Shown here one piece after another: positions 51,682-60,727 of a stretch of 64,000 nt of DNA. A program made the translations under genes and the position numbers. Under the pieces are notes generated by a model, which was given only the letters and a program-made list of their open reading frames with translations, made no database searches and was not told where the DNA came from. The DNA is from Novosphingobium sp. Fuku2-ISO-50 (GTDB lineage Bacteria; Pseudomonadota; Alphaproteobacteria; Sphingomonadales; Sphingomonadaceae). Where the stretch lies: positions 36,918 through 100,917 of the forward strand of contig NZ_KQ954299.1 of the NCBI RefSeq assembly GCF_001519055.1. The letters are read 5' to 3'. Each line of letters begins with the position of its first letter. Within the stretch, counting starts at the first letter, position 1.

Positions 51682-53706
51682 ATGCAGTCCACCACCCTGA
51701 CGCACGCCAAGCTGCGCCTTTCCGAGAGCAACGTCCGCAAGGCCAATGGCGATGCGGGCCTTGAGGCACTGGCCGCCAGCATCGCCGAACACGGCCTGTT
51801 GCAGCCGCTGATCGTCAGCCCATCGGCAGGCAAAAAGACCCTCTACGATGTTCACGCCGGTGGCCGCCGCTGGCGCGCGATCGGTCTGCTGATCGAACGC
51901 GGCGTGCTGCAGAAGGATTACGCGATCGATGTGCGCCTCGGCGAGAACGAGGACGCCGCCGCGCGCGAGATCAGCCTTGCGGAAAACCTGATCCGCGAAG
52001 CCATGACGCCAGCGGACGAGGCGCGAGCCTATCGCGACATCGTCGATGGCGGCGCCGATGCCGAAGCCGTGGCGCGTCGCTTTGGCGTCACGGTCCGCCA
52101 TGTTCAGGGCCGCCTGCGTCTCGCTGATCTGGCCGAGCCGATCTTCGCGGCGCTCACCGCTGGCGAAATCACGCTGGATGTCGCCATGGCCTATGGCTCG
52201 ACGGGCGACCGCGAGCGACAGGCGGCGGCGTGGGAGCGCCTGTCGACGAGCTGGCAGGCCGACAATCCGCAGGCGATCCGCCGTGCGATCGCAGAGGAAA
52301 GCCTCTCGTCCGATCACCCCATCGCCCGCTTTCTGGGCGAGGCCGAATATGTCGGCTGCGGTGGCCGGATTGAGCGCGATCTTTTCGCCGCCGAGGGCGA
52401 AGGCCGCTGGCTCGATGGCGATCTTGCTATTGACCTTGCCGCCAAGAAGCTGGCGCATGAGGCTGAAGTGGCCGAGCTCGGCTCCAAGCTCGCCTGGGTG
52501 AAGCCCACGCTGGCGACCCACGTCACCTATGACGAGACCAAGGATCTCCACGCCTATTGGCCGCGCCGCGCCGAGCCCAGCGCCGAAGCACAGGCCCGCA
52601 TGGACGAAATCTCTGACCGGATGACCGAGATCACCGAGATCCTCGACGCGCCCGATGAAGGCGATGATGTCGAGGCGCTGGAAGCGGAATACAACGCGCT
52701 CGATGCTGAACATGATCGGCTCGGCGACACCGACCTGCTGATCCCCGAAGAGGATAAGCCCAACGTCGGCACCTTCCTCGTTCTGGGCAAGGATGGTCAG
52801 CCGCGCCTACTGGAAACCTATTACACCTCAGCCAAGCCCGCGCGGCGTCCATCTGCATCGGGTGAGCCCTTGGGCGGGGACGAGATCGAGGGCGACGAAC
52901 CCGCGCCTTCGGCCAGCCTCCCACGCTCGCTCGAAGAGCAGATGGCCAAGGATCGCCGCGACGTTCTGGCGCTCCACATCGCTCATGATCCGGCGCTGGC
53001 GCTCGATCTGGCGATTTTTAGCTTGGCCCGCGACCATGCAGGGCATTTTGGCTATTCGGACACCGGCTGCACCATCCGCATCACAGACCGCAATGAACCT
53101 TCGGGCCTGACCGGCATTCCGGCCAGCGCGGCGGTGACCGAACGCGAACAGCAGCGCGCAAGCCTGCCCAATGACTGGGCCAGCGAGGAGGACAGCTTCG
53201 CGTCCTTCCTCGCCTTCCGGTCGCTGGACGATGGCGTGAAGGCGGGCTGGCTCGCCTATGCCGTCAGTCAGAGCCTCAAGGCGAGCCTTGCCAGCGGCAC
53301 TCACGCCTGCACCTTCCAGAGCCGCCTTGGCGCCGAGATCGGCATCGACATCGCCCAGCATTGGCGACCGGGTGCGGAAAACTTCTTCGACCGGATCAAG
53401 AAAGCGCAAACCTTAAGCATTCTGGGCGATTTCGATCCCGAGATCGCCTTGCGCTATGCGGCGGCGAAGAAGACCGAGCTGGCGACGGCTGCCGCGCGCC
53501 TCTGTTTGGGCGACACGATCATCGAGCCGGAGATCAAAGCCAAGGCGCTCGCCTGGGTGCCCGATGTGATGCGCTTTGGTGGCGTTGCGGGCGATCCGGT
53601 CGAAGGCGGTATCGCGCCTGACTCTGAGCTTGATGCGCCTGAGGATCTGCCCCTCGACGCCGCCAATCAGAACGATGCCGATGGCCCGCTCAGTCAAGCG
53701 GCCTGA
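51682..53706 (+). CDS. Large ParB/Spo0J-like nuclease-domain protein
   Basis: The 674-residue protein begins with a ParB N-terminal domain (LRLSESNVRKANGDAGLEALAASIAEHGLLQPLIV, HAGGRRWRAIGLLIERG, then ARE(I/S)LAENLIREAMTPADEARAYR) and a helix-turn-helix (EAVARRFGVTVRHVQGRLRLADL). The C-terminal 450 residues have acidic helical stretches and no clear domain. Unlike the small partner of ParA this one is solitary, a type common on sphingomonad plasmids next to ardC. It may load on DNA during transfer or establishment. Confidence 0.85.
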   Translation: MQSTTLTHAKLRLSESNVRKANGDAGLEALAASIAEHGLLQPLIVSPSAGKKTLYDVHAGGRRWRAIGLLIERGVLQKDYAIDVRLGENEDAAAREISLAENLIREAMTPADEARAYRDIVDGGADAEAVARRFGVTVRHVQGRLRLADLAEPIFAALTAGEITLDVAMAYGSTGDRERQAAAWERLSTSWQADNPQAIRRAIAEESLSSDHPIARFLGEAEYVGCGGRIERDLFAAEGEGRWLDGDLAIDLAAKKLAHEAEVAELGSKLAWVKPTLATHVTYDETKDLHAYWPRRAEPSAEAQARMDEISDRMTEITEILDAPDEGDDVEALEAEYNALDAEHDRLGDTDLLIPEEDKPNVGTFLVLGKDGQPRLLETYYTSAKPARRPSASGEPLGGDEIEGDEPAPSASLPRSLEEQMAKDRRDVLALHIAHDPALALDLAIFSLARDHAGHFGYSDTGCTIRITDRNEPSGLTGIPASAAVTEREQQRASLPNDWASEEDSFASFLAFRSLDDGVKAGWLAYAVSQSLKASLASGTHACTFQSRLGAEIGIDIAQHWRPGAENFFDRIKKAQTLSILGDFDPEIALRYAAAKKTELATAAARLCLGDTIIEPEIKAKALAWVPDVMRFGGVAGDPVEGGIAPDSELDAPEDLPLDAANQNDADGPLSQAA

Positions 53707-53808
53707 CCCTCAATCTCGAACAGCCACCGGACCGATCCTCCTTCCGCGCCAGAGCGGGAGGAGGATGCAAACGCGCGAGCAAGGCTCGGATCAGGAGGAG
53801 ATCATCCC

Positions 53809-54711
53809 ATGAAGCCCCGTCACGACATCTATGCCACCGTCACCGCCCAGCTTGTCGCCGCGATTGAATCCGGCGCGGGCGAATGGCGGATGCCCTGGCA
53901 CCATTCCGGTGCGCCGGTCATGCGCCCGACCAGCGTGGCTGGTCGGCGCTATTCCGGCATCAATCGCCTTGTCCTCTGGGCCACCGCCGATGCCTGCGGC
54001 TATGCCTCGGGCATCTGGGCGACCTATCAGCAATGGCGCGCCCATGGCGGCCAGGTACGCAAGGGTGAGATCGGCACCCATGTCATCCTCTGGAAGAAGG
54101 TCGAGCGCGGTGATGGCGCCGTGGAGGTGGGCGGTGATGGCGACAGCCGCGCCCGCTTCTTCGCGCGCAGCTTCGTCGTCTTCAACCGCGATCAGGTGGA
54201 CGGCGCCGAAGAAGCCGCAGAGAAGGAAGTCGCGCCCATCAGCACCTCGGTCGCCGATGCGTTGGCTTTCCTCGAAGGGCTCGGCGTCCCGGTCGAATAT
54301 GGTCTGCACGACGCCTATTATCGCCCCGACATCGACAAGGTCTTCATGCCCGAGCGCACGGCTTTCGACCATGACCTCGACCTTGTGTCCACACTCGCAC
54401 ATGAGGTCACCCACGCGAGTGGACATGTGGACAGGTTAGCTCGTGAGACGCTGCGCGACTATCACAAGGAACGCAGCATTCGCGCGCGCGAGGAGCTGGT
54501 CGCTGAACTCGGCGCCAGCTACCTGATGGCCGATCTGGGCCTCGCCTACACGCCGCGGCCCGACCACGCCGCCTACCTTGCAAGTTGGCTGGGGGCGTTG
54601 CGCCACGACCCCAAGGCGATCTTCAACGCTGCCGCGCAAGCGCAGGCGGCTGCCGACTGGATCCACGCGGCGCACAAGGCGGCGGTGACGCCATTGCCTC
54701 TGGCAGCATGA
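53809..54711 (+). CDS. ardC: ArdC-family antirestriction protein
   Basis: The 300-residue protein has the ArdC N-terminal ssDNA-binding domain (DIYATVTAQLVAAIESGAGEWRMPW, YSGINRLVLW, YQQWRAHGGQVRKGEIGTHVILWKK) and a zincin-like C-terminal domain with LAHEVTHASGH near 197. ArdC protects incoming single-stranded DNA from restriction. AGGAGGAG precedes the ATG. It and the next small gene overlap (ATGA). Confidence 0.9.
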   Translation: MKPRHDIYATVTAQLVAAIESGAGEWRMPWHHSGAPVMRPTSVAGRRYSGINRLVLWATADACGYASGIWATYQQWRAHGGQVRKGEIGTHVILWKKVERGDGAVEVGGDGDSRARFFARSFVVFNRDQVDGAEEAAEKEVAPISTSVADALAFLEGLGVPVEYGLHDAYYRPDIDKVFMPERTAFDHDLDLVSTLAHEVTHASGHVDRLARETLRDYHKERSIRAREELVAELGASYLMADLGLAYTPRPDHAAYLASWLGALRHDPKAIFNAAAQAQAAADWIHAAHKAAVTPLPLAA

Positions 54712-55139
54712 GGCGCGGCATGGCCGTCGTCCCATTCTGGCCTGAAGGCGCACAGGCCGCCTGCCACGCCATGTATGGCATCCCGCCCGCTGACTGGCTT
54801 CCCGCCTATCTCGATCTGGTGGCAGCGGTCCGCAGCGGAATCCGGCAAGACATGCGCTCCTTCGATCCCATACACCGCTGGCGCAGAACTGAGCATCGCG
54901 TGCTACTGCGCAACCCCTATGCCGACATCGGCCTGACCTGCCTCGGCGGGCAAGCCGCCGTCTGGATCTGTGAGCGGATCGACCGTGACTATCGCATCCG
55001 CTGCGAATGGAGCGATGTCTCTGGCCCGGCCCGTCACTGGCTCGCCAGCATCGCGCCGACTTTCGCGGCCACCGCCTGCCGCCTCGACTTTGCCCCTATC
55101 TATCAGCCTGTTGATCAGCCTTGGCTCGAAGCCGCTTGA
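54708..55139 (+). CDS. Conserved-looking hypothetical protein coupled to ardC
   Basis: The 143-residue protein (WPEGAQAACHAMYGIPPADWLPAYLDLVAAVRSG...) overlaps the ardC stop as ATGA, so it is translated with it. I see no known motif; it has several Trp and Cys residues and no signal peptide. Position in the backbone suggests a role in establishment or transfer. Confidence 0.65.
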   Translation: MRRGMAVVPFWPEGAQAACHAMYGIPPADWLPAYLDLVAAVRSGIRQDMRSFDPIHRWRRTEHRVLLRNPYADIGLTCLGGQAAVWICERIDRDYRIRCEWSDVSGPARHWLASIAPTFAATACRLDFAPIYQPVDQPWLEAA

Positions 55140-55162
55140 TCGCGCGTTTTCAGGAGATTCCT

Positions 55163-55558
55163 ATGACCCGATTGCCCACCTTTGCCGAATGGCACGAAGG
55201 CAGCCTTTGCCGCACCACCGCCAACTGGCCGTTCCACTGGGTTGCCGAGATCACGGCAATTGATCCAGTGTCCGGCAGCTACACCTGCATCGGCACGGTC
55301 AGGCAGGCCGGAGCCCGCCGTTATGACGAGGCGCTGGCCAATCTGCGCCTCATGGCGCGTGCGCCTGCGATGCTCCGGATCTTGCAAGCCGTCTCTCGGG
55401 TGCTCGACATGAGCGACCCCGACCATGAGGCTTTCGTCGATAGCGCTCCGGCTTGCCTTGATGCTCTGCTTCAGCAGCAAGAAGCCCTGCGGGCGTTGCT
55501 GGAGTGTTTCAAGGCGAAGCGCCTTAATTCCACCGTGCGCTTAACGGCAGATCCCTGA
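55163..55558 (+). CDS. Hypothetical protein of the island backbone
   Basis: The 131-residue protein starts at ATG 55163, five bases after AGGAG. It has an N-terminal TFAEWHEGSLCRTTANWPFHW segment and a helical C terminus (LDALLQQQEALRALLECFKAKR). No domain is recognised. It follows the ardC pair in the same direction. Confidence 0.6.
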   Translation: MTRLPTFAEWHEGSLCRTTANWPFHWVAEITAIDPVSGSYTCIGTVRQAGARRYDEALANLRLMARAPAMLRILQAVSRVLDMSDPDHEAFVDSAPACLDALLQQQEALRALLECFKAKRLNSTVRLTADP

Positions 55559-55604
55559 CTCAGCGGGGGGCGAGCATCGGCTTCCACCGCAAATTCACTA
55601 ACGC

Positions 55605-57035
55605 CTAGCCCATCTTCGGCGGGGCCTGGCACAGAGGTCGGTACTCGTAGTTGGGCGAGGTGTAGTCGATGTACTGGTCTGCCGCGCCGGTGATCCGCAG
55701 CAGTAGGCGCTGGAACACCCCTCTCAACAGCTTCATGTCGCGGATCGCCGCCACCTCCTGCCCCAGAGGGATGGGCGTGCCGTGCGCGGCCTTGTTCCGT
55801 CGGCGCCAAGCTGCATCCTCGTCTTCGCCCAGTTCGAGCTTCAGGGCAGCCATGACGTCCTTCAGCCGCTGACGCTGATTAATGTCATTAAAGGTATGCA
55901 GGTTGCCCTGGAGGGCCTGTTTCGCCTCAACGGAGACGTCGGCGTCCGCAATGATGCCGCTGAGCGCCCCCTTAAGCTTCTTCCATTCGTCTGGTGTAGC
56001 CCAGCCTTCACGCACCTTTCCAGGGTTGGCTTTGGTGTAGGCGCTCTGCAGGCCCTCGATGGTCGCGCCAAAGTGCGCGGGCGCCATGTGCGGGGTAGCG
56101 ACGCAGGCATGCCAGAAGGCCCAGTGCAGGTTTGCAAGGTCAAGGACGTCGAACGCTGTCACAAACGCCTGGATCGCTCTTGTCAGCTGCGGGGCACCTA
56201 GCTCGTTCAGAAAGCGGTCGCCGAGCGGCGCGAGCTGGAGTGTTTCAATGTCGAAGGCATGGCCGCGAAGGCTGTAGGCGCTTCGCGCTAATGTGGACAC
56301 CACGTTCCATTCGGCGTCGTAGTGGCTTGTTCCGAGATCGACCAAGTAAACGCCCATCGCGAATGAGAGGCCCGTGCGGACCTTCTTTCGGAACTCGTCA
56401 TCGGGGGCGCCGTCATACACGATGCACCCCGGCTTGATCGCGCCGGGCCGGTCCTCTCTGTCGAGGGCGCAAACGTAAAAGGTTGCGCCATCAACAGTCA
56501 CCTTGGCGGAGTTCCACGAGGTGTTGAACCAGTCGGTATCTTTCGCGATGGTGATACCGTCGTTGAGCGAAATTCTCCGAGTTGTGATGGTTCTGGTGAC
56601 AACTTCGGAGGCCGCGGGCCAGGTGTATGGGCTTTTGGGCAGGTTTTCGAGCCAGTCGATGGCGTATGCCGCGGGCGCCCCGGAAGGGTTGTTGGTCTTG
56701 GCGATATGAATCTGGGTCAATTCCTTGAGGGGCTGCTCAGTCACGCCCTTGGTCTGGCGGTACTTGCTGTAGGGAACCATCCCGAAGAATTCCCCTTCGA
56801 GGCCGCCTACGCTGCGGAGTAGCGCCCGCTCAGTAGTCATGCGAACCGTGCCTGGCGGCTGATCGACTGCCGCCGACGTCGCATTGGGGGCGGCCTCAGT
56901 CTCCAAAATGAGGCGCAGCTTATCGTCCCGTCGGATTGAAAAACTACTGATCGGCTGATGGAGGGGGCCCGGATCGGTGATCTCGAAGAGACCCTTGTTC
57001 AAGATGCGGAGGCATTCCTCCGTCAGGTCGCTCAT
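55605..57035 (-). CDS. HEPN-like protein of a two-gene putative defence system
   Basis: The 476-residue protein is not one I recognise as a whole. Near the C terminus RRNKAAHG (Arg413, His418) fits the R-x4-H catalytic motif of HEPN ribonucleases and is surrounded by helices. The N-terminal 250 residues look beta-rich, with YVCALDRED and SFAMGVYLVDLG strands, a layout reminiscent of ApeA-type proteins. The start codon shares one base with the stop of the HNH gene (TGATG). Position between backbone genes on the opposite strand supports a defence cargo. Nuclease activity is inference. Confidence 0.6.
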   Translation of the reverse strand: MSDLTEECLRILNKGLFEITDPGPLHQPISSFSIRRDDKLRLILETEAAPNATSAAVDQPPGTVRMTTERALLRSVGGLEGEFFGMVPYSKYRQTKGVTEQPLKELTQIHIAKTNNPSGAPAAYAIDWLENLPKSPYTWPAASEVVTRTITTRRISLNDGITIAKDTDWFNTSWNSAKVTVDGATFYVCALDREDRPGAIKPGCIVYDGAPDDEFRKKVRTGLSFAMGVYLVDLGTSHYDAEWNVVSTLARSAYSLRGHAFDIETLQLAPLGDRFLNELGAPQLTRAIQAFVTAFDVLDLANLHWAFWHACVATPHMAPAHFGATIEGLQSAYTKANPGKVREGWATPDEWKKLKGALSGIIADADVSVEAKQALQGNLHTFNDINQRQRLKDVMAALKLELGEDEDAAWRRRNKAAHGTPIPLGQEVAAIRDMKLLRGVFQRLLLRITGAADQYIDYTSPNYEYRPLCQAPPKMG

Positions 57036-58117
57036 CAGCTCGCACTCTCTCGGAAAATCTCAGGTCGGATGAATTCTCCATTGAACGTCAGGAAGCGCAC
57101 GTGTCCGGTGGCGATAGCCGCTGCAACCTTCTCCGGGTCCCGCGAGCTGTCCACCGTGATGGCTCTAGCCTCGACGTAGTTGCGGACCGCGAACAACAAG
57201 ACCTCCCCAAAGGCCTCGGGGTCGAAGTCCTTGAGCTTTAGCGGTGGCCGCCGGCAGGCGATCATCGCGAATGTTTTGTCGTAGATGAGGGTTGAGAAGA
57301 CCGGACGATCAATCAGATCGCGGTTGGCCAAGGCGAACATCGCCCCGATCTCCCGCAGTTGTAGCTCCGAGATGGGCCCGTCGATGACGTCCAGGCGATC
57401 CGACCAGGCGCTTTCGCCGGCTGTTGAGTCGTTCAACGTGGCGACGATGCCGACTCTCCCGACCCGAACGACCATCGTTTGGTCGTAGCTGAAGTCTAGA
57501 TAGTCCCAAGCGTCGTGTGTGATTTCACTGGTGATCTCATAAATCCGCAGCGAGCCGATCACGCCTGGCAACAAGCTGGCCTTGGTGTACGGCGAACGAA
57601 CGATGGCATGGAGATGGTGCATATCACCCCAGTCATAGGCGTCACCGATCACTTCAGGCCCAATCCGAGGGTCTTTGTGCAGCCTGACGGAACGGTCCTT
57701 AAGGTGGACCTTGAAGAACAGCAGGGCCAACCAAGTGAAGAGCAATCGAAGTGCTGGCTCATCTAGGCGTTGCGCCACCGCTTGGTAGTCACCGTCCAGC
57801 AGCTGGGAGATCGGCGTCTCGACCGTATCGCCGAGGAGGCTGTTGCAGTTCACGCAACAGGGGACCCGGTAGCCCCGGTAATGGCGACGTTCGCCGGTGG
57901 GCAAGGTGATCTGTTTGTCGAACAGGCCAAACCGTCTGAGGACCCATCGGGGGATGATGTGCTCGTCATTGAACGGCTTGTCCCTCGGCGAGACGCCACA
58001 AACGAAGCAGGCGTCGCCCAGTACGATCTCATCCACGAACTGCTTACAGCTCATCAGGAGGATGTGGCCGTCGTGGCTGACCAACGTCATGTCACGCTGT
58101 TCAGGGGTATCGCTCAC
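57035..58117 (-). CDS. HNH-type endonuclease-like protein, partner of the HEPN-like gene
   Basis: From the GTG at 58117, placed after GGAGAAG, the protein has 360 residues. Near the N terminus it has CFVC (37-40), then FNDEHIIPRWVLRRFG (His53) and VPCCVNCNSLLGDTVE (87-100), a zinc-bound HNH layout. The C-terminal 250 residues are unrecognised. It is upstream of and coupled to the HEPN-like gene. A sensor or DNase role in a DNA/RNA-targeting pair is plausible but not shown. Confidence 0.65.
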   Translation of the reverse strand: MSDTPEQRDMTLVSHDGHILLMSCKQFVDEIVLGDACFVCGVSPRDKPFNDEHIIPRWVLRRFGLFDKQITLPTGERRHYRGYRVPCCVNCNSLLGDTVETPISQLLDGDYQAVAQRLDEPALRLLFTWLALLFFKVHLKDRSVRLHKDPRIGPEVIGDAYDWGDMHHLHAIVRSPYTKASLLPGVIGSLRIYEITSEITHDAWDYLDFSYDQTMVVRVGRVGIVATLNDSTAGESAWSDRLDVIDGPISELQLREIGAMFALANRDLIDRPVFSTLIYDKTFAMIACRRPPLKLKDFDPEAFGEVLLFAVRNYVEARAITVDSSRDPEKVAAAIATGHVRFLTFNGEFIRPEIFRESAS

Positions 58118-58212
58118 GCTAGATCTTCTCCGACCCACAGTTCCGACCAAGCCGAAAGCTAATCCCAAAATTTCGTCATGCTATCGGTTCGGAATATCTT
58201 CCCGAAGCGCCC

Positions 58213-58674
58213 TTAAACGGGCGCTGCCTGCTTCTTGCGTCGCGCCGCCTTGGTCTTCGGCGCTGGCGCAACCTCGACTACCACCTTCGGCTTCCGGCCG
58301 AGACCGATCTTCACCGCCAGTTCCTTGCGCTTCGCAGCATAATCGGGCGCGACCATGGGATAGTCGGCGGCTAGGTTCCAGCGGGTGCGATACTCAGCAG
58401 GGCTCAGGCCGTGATCGGTGGAGATGTGCCGCTTGAGCATCTTCATTTTTGCGCCGCATTCGAGACAGGTGATGGCATCGGCCTTGACCGATAAGCGCAC
58501 CGAGACAGCAGGCTCACGCTTCTCCTCTACCTGCGCAGGTGCCTGGCCCAAGCCCGCAAGCGAGGCATAGACCGACTGGATCATTACAGGCAGTTGGTCA
58601 GCGGCGACGGCGTTGTGGCTGACATGGGCAGAAACAATATCGGCAGCCAGCGTCAGCAGCGTTTCATCGGCCAT
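58213..58674 (-). CDS. MucR/Ros-family zinc-finger regulator
   Basis: The 153-residue protein has the MucR core VKADAITCLECGAKMKMLKRHISTDHGLSPAEYRTRWNLAADYPMVAPDYAAKR, with the Cys2His2-type zinc finger at about 76-96, and a Lys/Arg-rich tail. These are pleiotropic, often H-NS-like regulators in alphaproteobacteria, and copies on mobile elements may silence element genes. The ATG at 58674, after GAGGACG, gives the normal N terminus (ADETLLTLAADIVSAHVS). Confidence 0.9.
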   Translation of the reverse strand: MADETLLTLAADIVSAHVSHNAVAADQLPVMIQSVYASLAGLGQAPAQVEEKREPAVSVRLSVKADAITCLECGAKMKMLKRHISTDHGLSPAEYRTRWNLAADYPMVAPDYAAKRKELAVKIGLGRKPKVVVEVAPAPKTKAARRKKQAAPV

Positions 58675-58745
58675 GGAAATAACGTCCTCATCCATTCGGT
58701 GACGACATCTGCATAGCGCAATATTTTGCAGTCACGAGGGGGTAA

Positions 58746-59063
58746 TCAGGCAATACCCCCAACAAATCCCTTCGTTTCACCTCGATGAGGCATTGAAAGG
58801 CGCATCGCGCCTTTGCAGCCGCGTTGCTTGCAGCGGGCGCGTGCCTGCACTTCCGACAGCCACAGGTGTCCGAAATCGCCCAGAGCCAGCAACTGTGCCG
58901 GCGTCACGAAGCGCACCTTGCCGCAGGCGCGGCAGGTGAGTTCGAGCCGCGTATCGGCATCGAGATCACGCAACTGGATGGCGTCGAGCCAACTCACCAG
59001 TTGTCCTCCGCTTCGGGTATCAGCTATTGTTGGGATCAATGCCGCCAAGGCGGTCATTGCCAT
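58746..59063 (-). CDS. Small zinc-ribbon-like hypothetical protein
   Basis: The 105-residue protein has two Cys pairs, CRACGK and CKQRGCKG, spaced about 33 residues apart, which would form a zinc ribbon. It ends with RLSMPHRGE. It follows the same strand as the MucR gene. The function is unknown; DNA or RNA binding is possible. Confidence 0.6.
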   Translation of the reverse strand: MAMTALAALIPTIADTRSGGQLVSWLDAIQLRDLDADTRLELTCRACGKVRFVTPAQLLALGDFGHLWLSEVQARARCKQRGCKGAMRLSMPHRGETKGFVGGIA

Positions 59064-59475
59064 TGAGGTGATCGGTGATTGGAGCGCTTATGATGAGCCA
59101 GTGCTGGAAATCCTCATCCGGATGCTGGCACCCGTATTCAAGAAGGTGGATGCCAGCGCCGATTTCCCGATGGAGCCTTTGTCAGCGGCGGCCGAAGAGA
59201 AGTTCACGACATGGCTCGCCGAGATACTGGTCACCAACGCCAACGCACCAGGTAGAGCGGCTCAACTTCAATAAGCACATCCGTGCGGCGCCAGAGCATT
59301 TCCTCATGGGCCTCAGCGCGTCGACGCAGCGAATTGCGCTGGTCAACATAATCAGCGAGTACGTGTGCCCAGACTCAGAAGGCATGGCTCACGACTCCCG
59401 CCACCTTGTCTATTTCGAAATTCGGCCCGCTCCGGGACCGAATACCACGAGCTCAGAAGTCGCCTTTGCGCACTG
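59064..59475. other. Gap with fragments before the IS remnant
   Basis: A plus-strand frame at about 59066-59274 (VIGDWSAYDEPVLEILIRM...TTWLAEILVTN) reads like protein but lacks a good start and may be the 3' end of a broken gene. After it, a frame near 59395-59476 (SRHLVYFEIRPAPGP) resembles the upstream part of an ISKra4-type transposase out of frame with the next segment. Confidence 0.35.
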
Positions 59476-60078
59476 ATGAGTTATCGTGTGGCCGAGCGAC
59501 TTATCGGTGATCTTTTTCCGTTCGCTGTAGGGCGCGCCTCGAGCACAACCCGGCGCCAGCTCTTGCGCAGAGCATCGCGTCTCGCATCTGATTTAGGCCG
59601 ATGTGGCCCGCCCAATCGTGATGCAGTGACATCCATCGATCTGGGTATCGATACGACATTCGTTCGAAGCAACGCCGCCGATGGCCCGCGCCATCATGAG
59701 GTGTTGATCGGCGTTGGTATCAACAACAGAGGCCGGACTGTGAAGGTTGGTGCTGTGATTTCGGCGTCGGGCAAACCCCATGAGTTGATCAAGAGAACTC
59801 TCCACGAACTCGGGCAAACCGCTGCCACCAAGATCACAACGTTCACCGATGGTGACAAGATGCTGCGGGGATATTTGAAAAAGGCCAGTATTGCAGAAGA
59901 CCCCATTCTCGACTGGCAGCATTTGTCCCGTTGGGTCCAAATCGCCAAAACGACCGCCAAAGGGCTTGGGTGGCTTACAAATGCCGAGCGCCGTGCGCGT
60001 CCTCTGATCGCGAAGACCTTGGACCGCCTGAACTGGAAGCTCTGGTGTCAGGACGCAAGGGTGGGGAAAAGCCTATAG
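59476..60078 (+). mobile_element. Truncated ISKra4-family transposase remnant
   Basis: The frame from SYRVAERLIGDLFPFAVGRASSTTRRQLL through SIDLGIDTTFVRS, VLIGVGINNRGRTVKVGAVISASG, FTDGDKMLRGYLKK and ILDWQHLSRWVQ to NWKLW matches the central part of ISKra4-type transposases. The N-terminal part is frameshifted and the C-terminal catalytic end is missing, so it is not functional. No inverted ends are visible. Confidence 0.75.
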
Positions 60079-60624
60079 ATGCAGCGGTGGCTGGGGCATT
60101 TTAAGTGGCTTTGAAACCGGATTATTTACAAGATTCCCATTCCTGTAACGTCCCTCATAATTCACCCAACCTATAAGCAAATCAGTGTATTTGTAGAATT
60201 TATCTTGATCCATCAGTAGCTTAATATCGACATGCTTGGCCTCTATATCGGTGAGATCGCACAAGATGGAAGGCGATTTGGCAATCTGCTCCAACGCACC
60301 AATGGCCAAATTTCCAGTGTTATCGTCCCAAAACGTGTGGTGAGCATACTGATTTCGGATTTTGAGGCAAAACCGCACAGCAGTAATCGCTCTATCAAAA
60401 TCTGCTTGGAGCCCAAGTGCTTGATAGGCAGGCCTACCGAGTGCCACACCTTCATTGATCCGCCGCGTCTCGCCGCGAGTTCCAAACATTGCCTTGAGTG
60501 CAGCATCAAAGTTGCCAGTAGCGACTTGGACGCAGTGCAGGAGGTCAAGCTCAAGATCGGCATAGCCAGTCAGCAAGCGACCGATGATGGCACCTTCGTT
60601 ATGGAATTTTGTCAGGCCGCTCAT
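60073..60624 (-). CDS. HEPN-like hypothetical protein
   Basis: The 183-residue, mainly helical protein contains CLKIRNQYAHHTFWDD, an R-x4-H motif (RNQYAH) typical of HEPN nucleases and Abi-type proteins. Lower GC than the backbone suggests separate acquisition. It abuts the IS remnant, overlapping it by six bases on the other strand. Toxin or defence function is inferred only from the motif. Confidence 0.55.
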   Translation of the reverse strand: MSGLTKFHNEGAIIGRLLTGYADLELDLLHCVQVATGNFDAALKAMFGTRGETRRINEGVALGRPAYQALGLQADFDRAITAVRFCLKIRNQYAHHTFWDDNTGNLAIGALEQIAKSPSILCDLTDIEAKHVDIKLLMDQDKFYKYTDLLIGWVNYEGRYRNGNLVNNPVSKPLKMPQPPLHL

Positions 60625-60727
60625 GACGCAATTTATAGCACACTACCAATCGATGCCAAATTTGCGCAGCAAAAAATCCGGCCCGCACAGTGGCCAAGCT
60701 GCTGATAAGGTCAACCCTGCTCCTCAT

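Noticed and set aside
50971..52713. A 580-codon version of the nucleotidyltransferase gene
   Set aside because: The added N-terminal part lies antisense to the ParB-like gene. The ATG at 51525 starts the recognisable protein.
59066..59274. Separate small plus-strand gene
   Set aside because: The translation looks partly protein-like, but there is no convincing start or ribosome site; kept only as a note in the gap entry.
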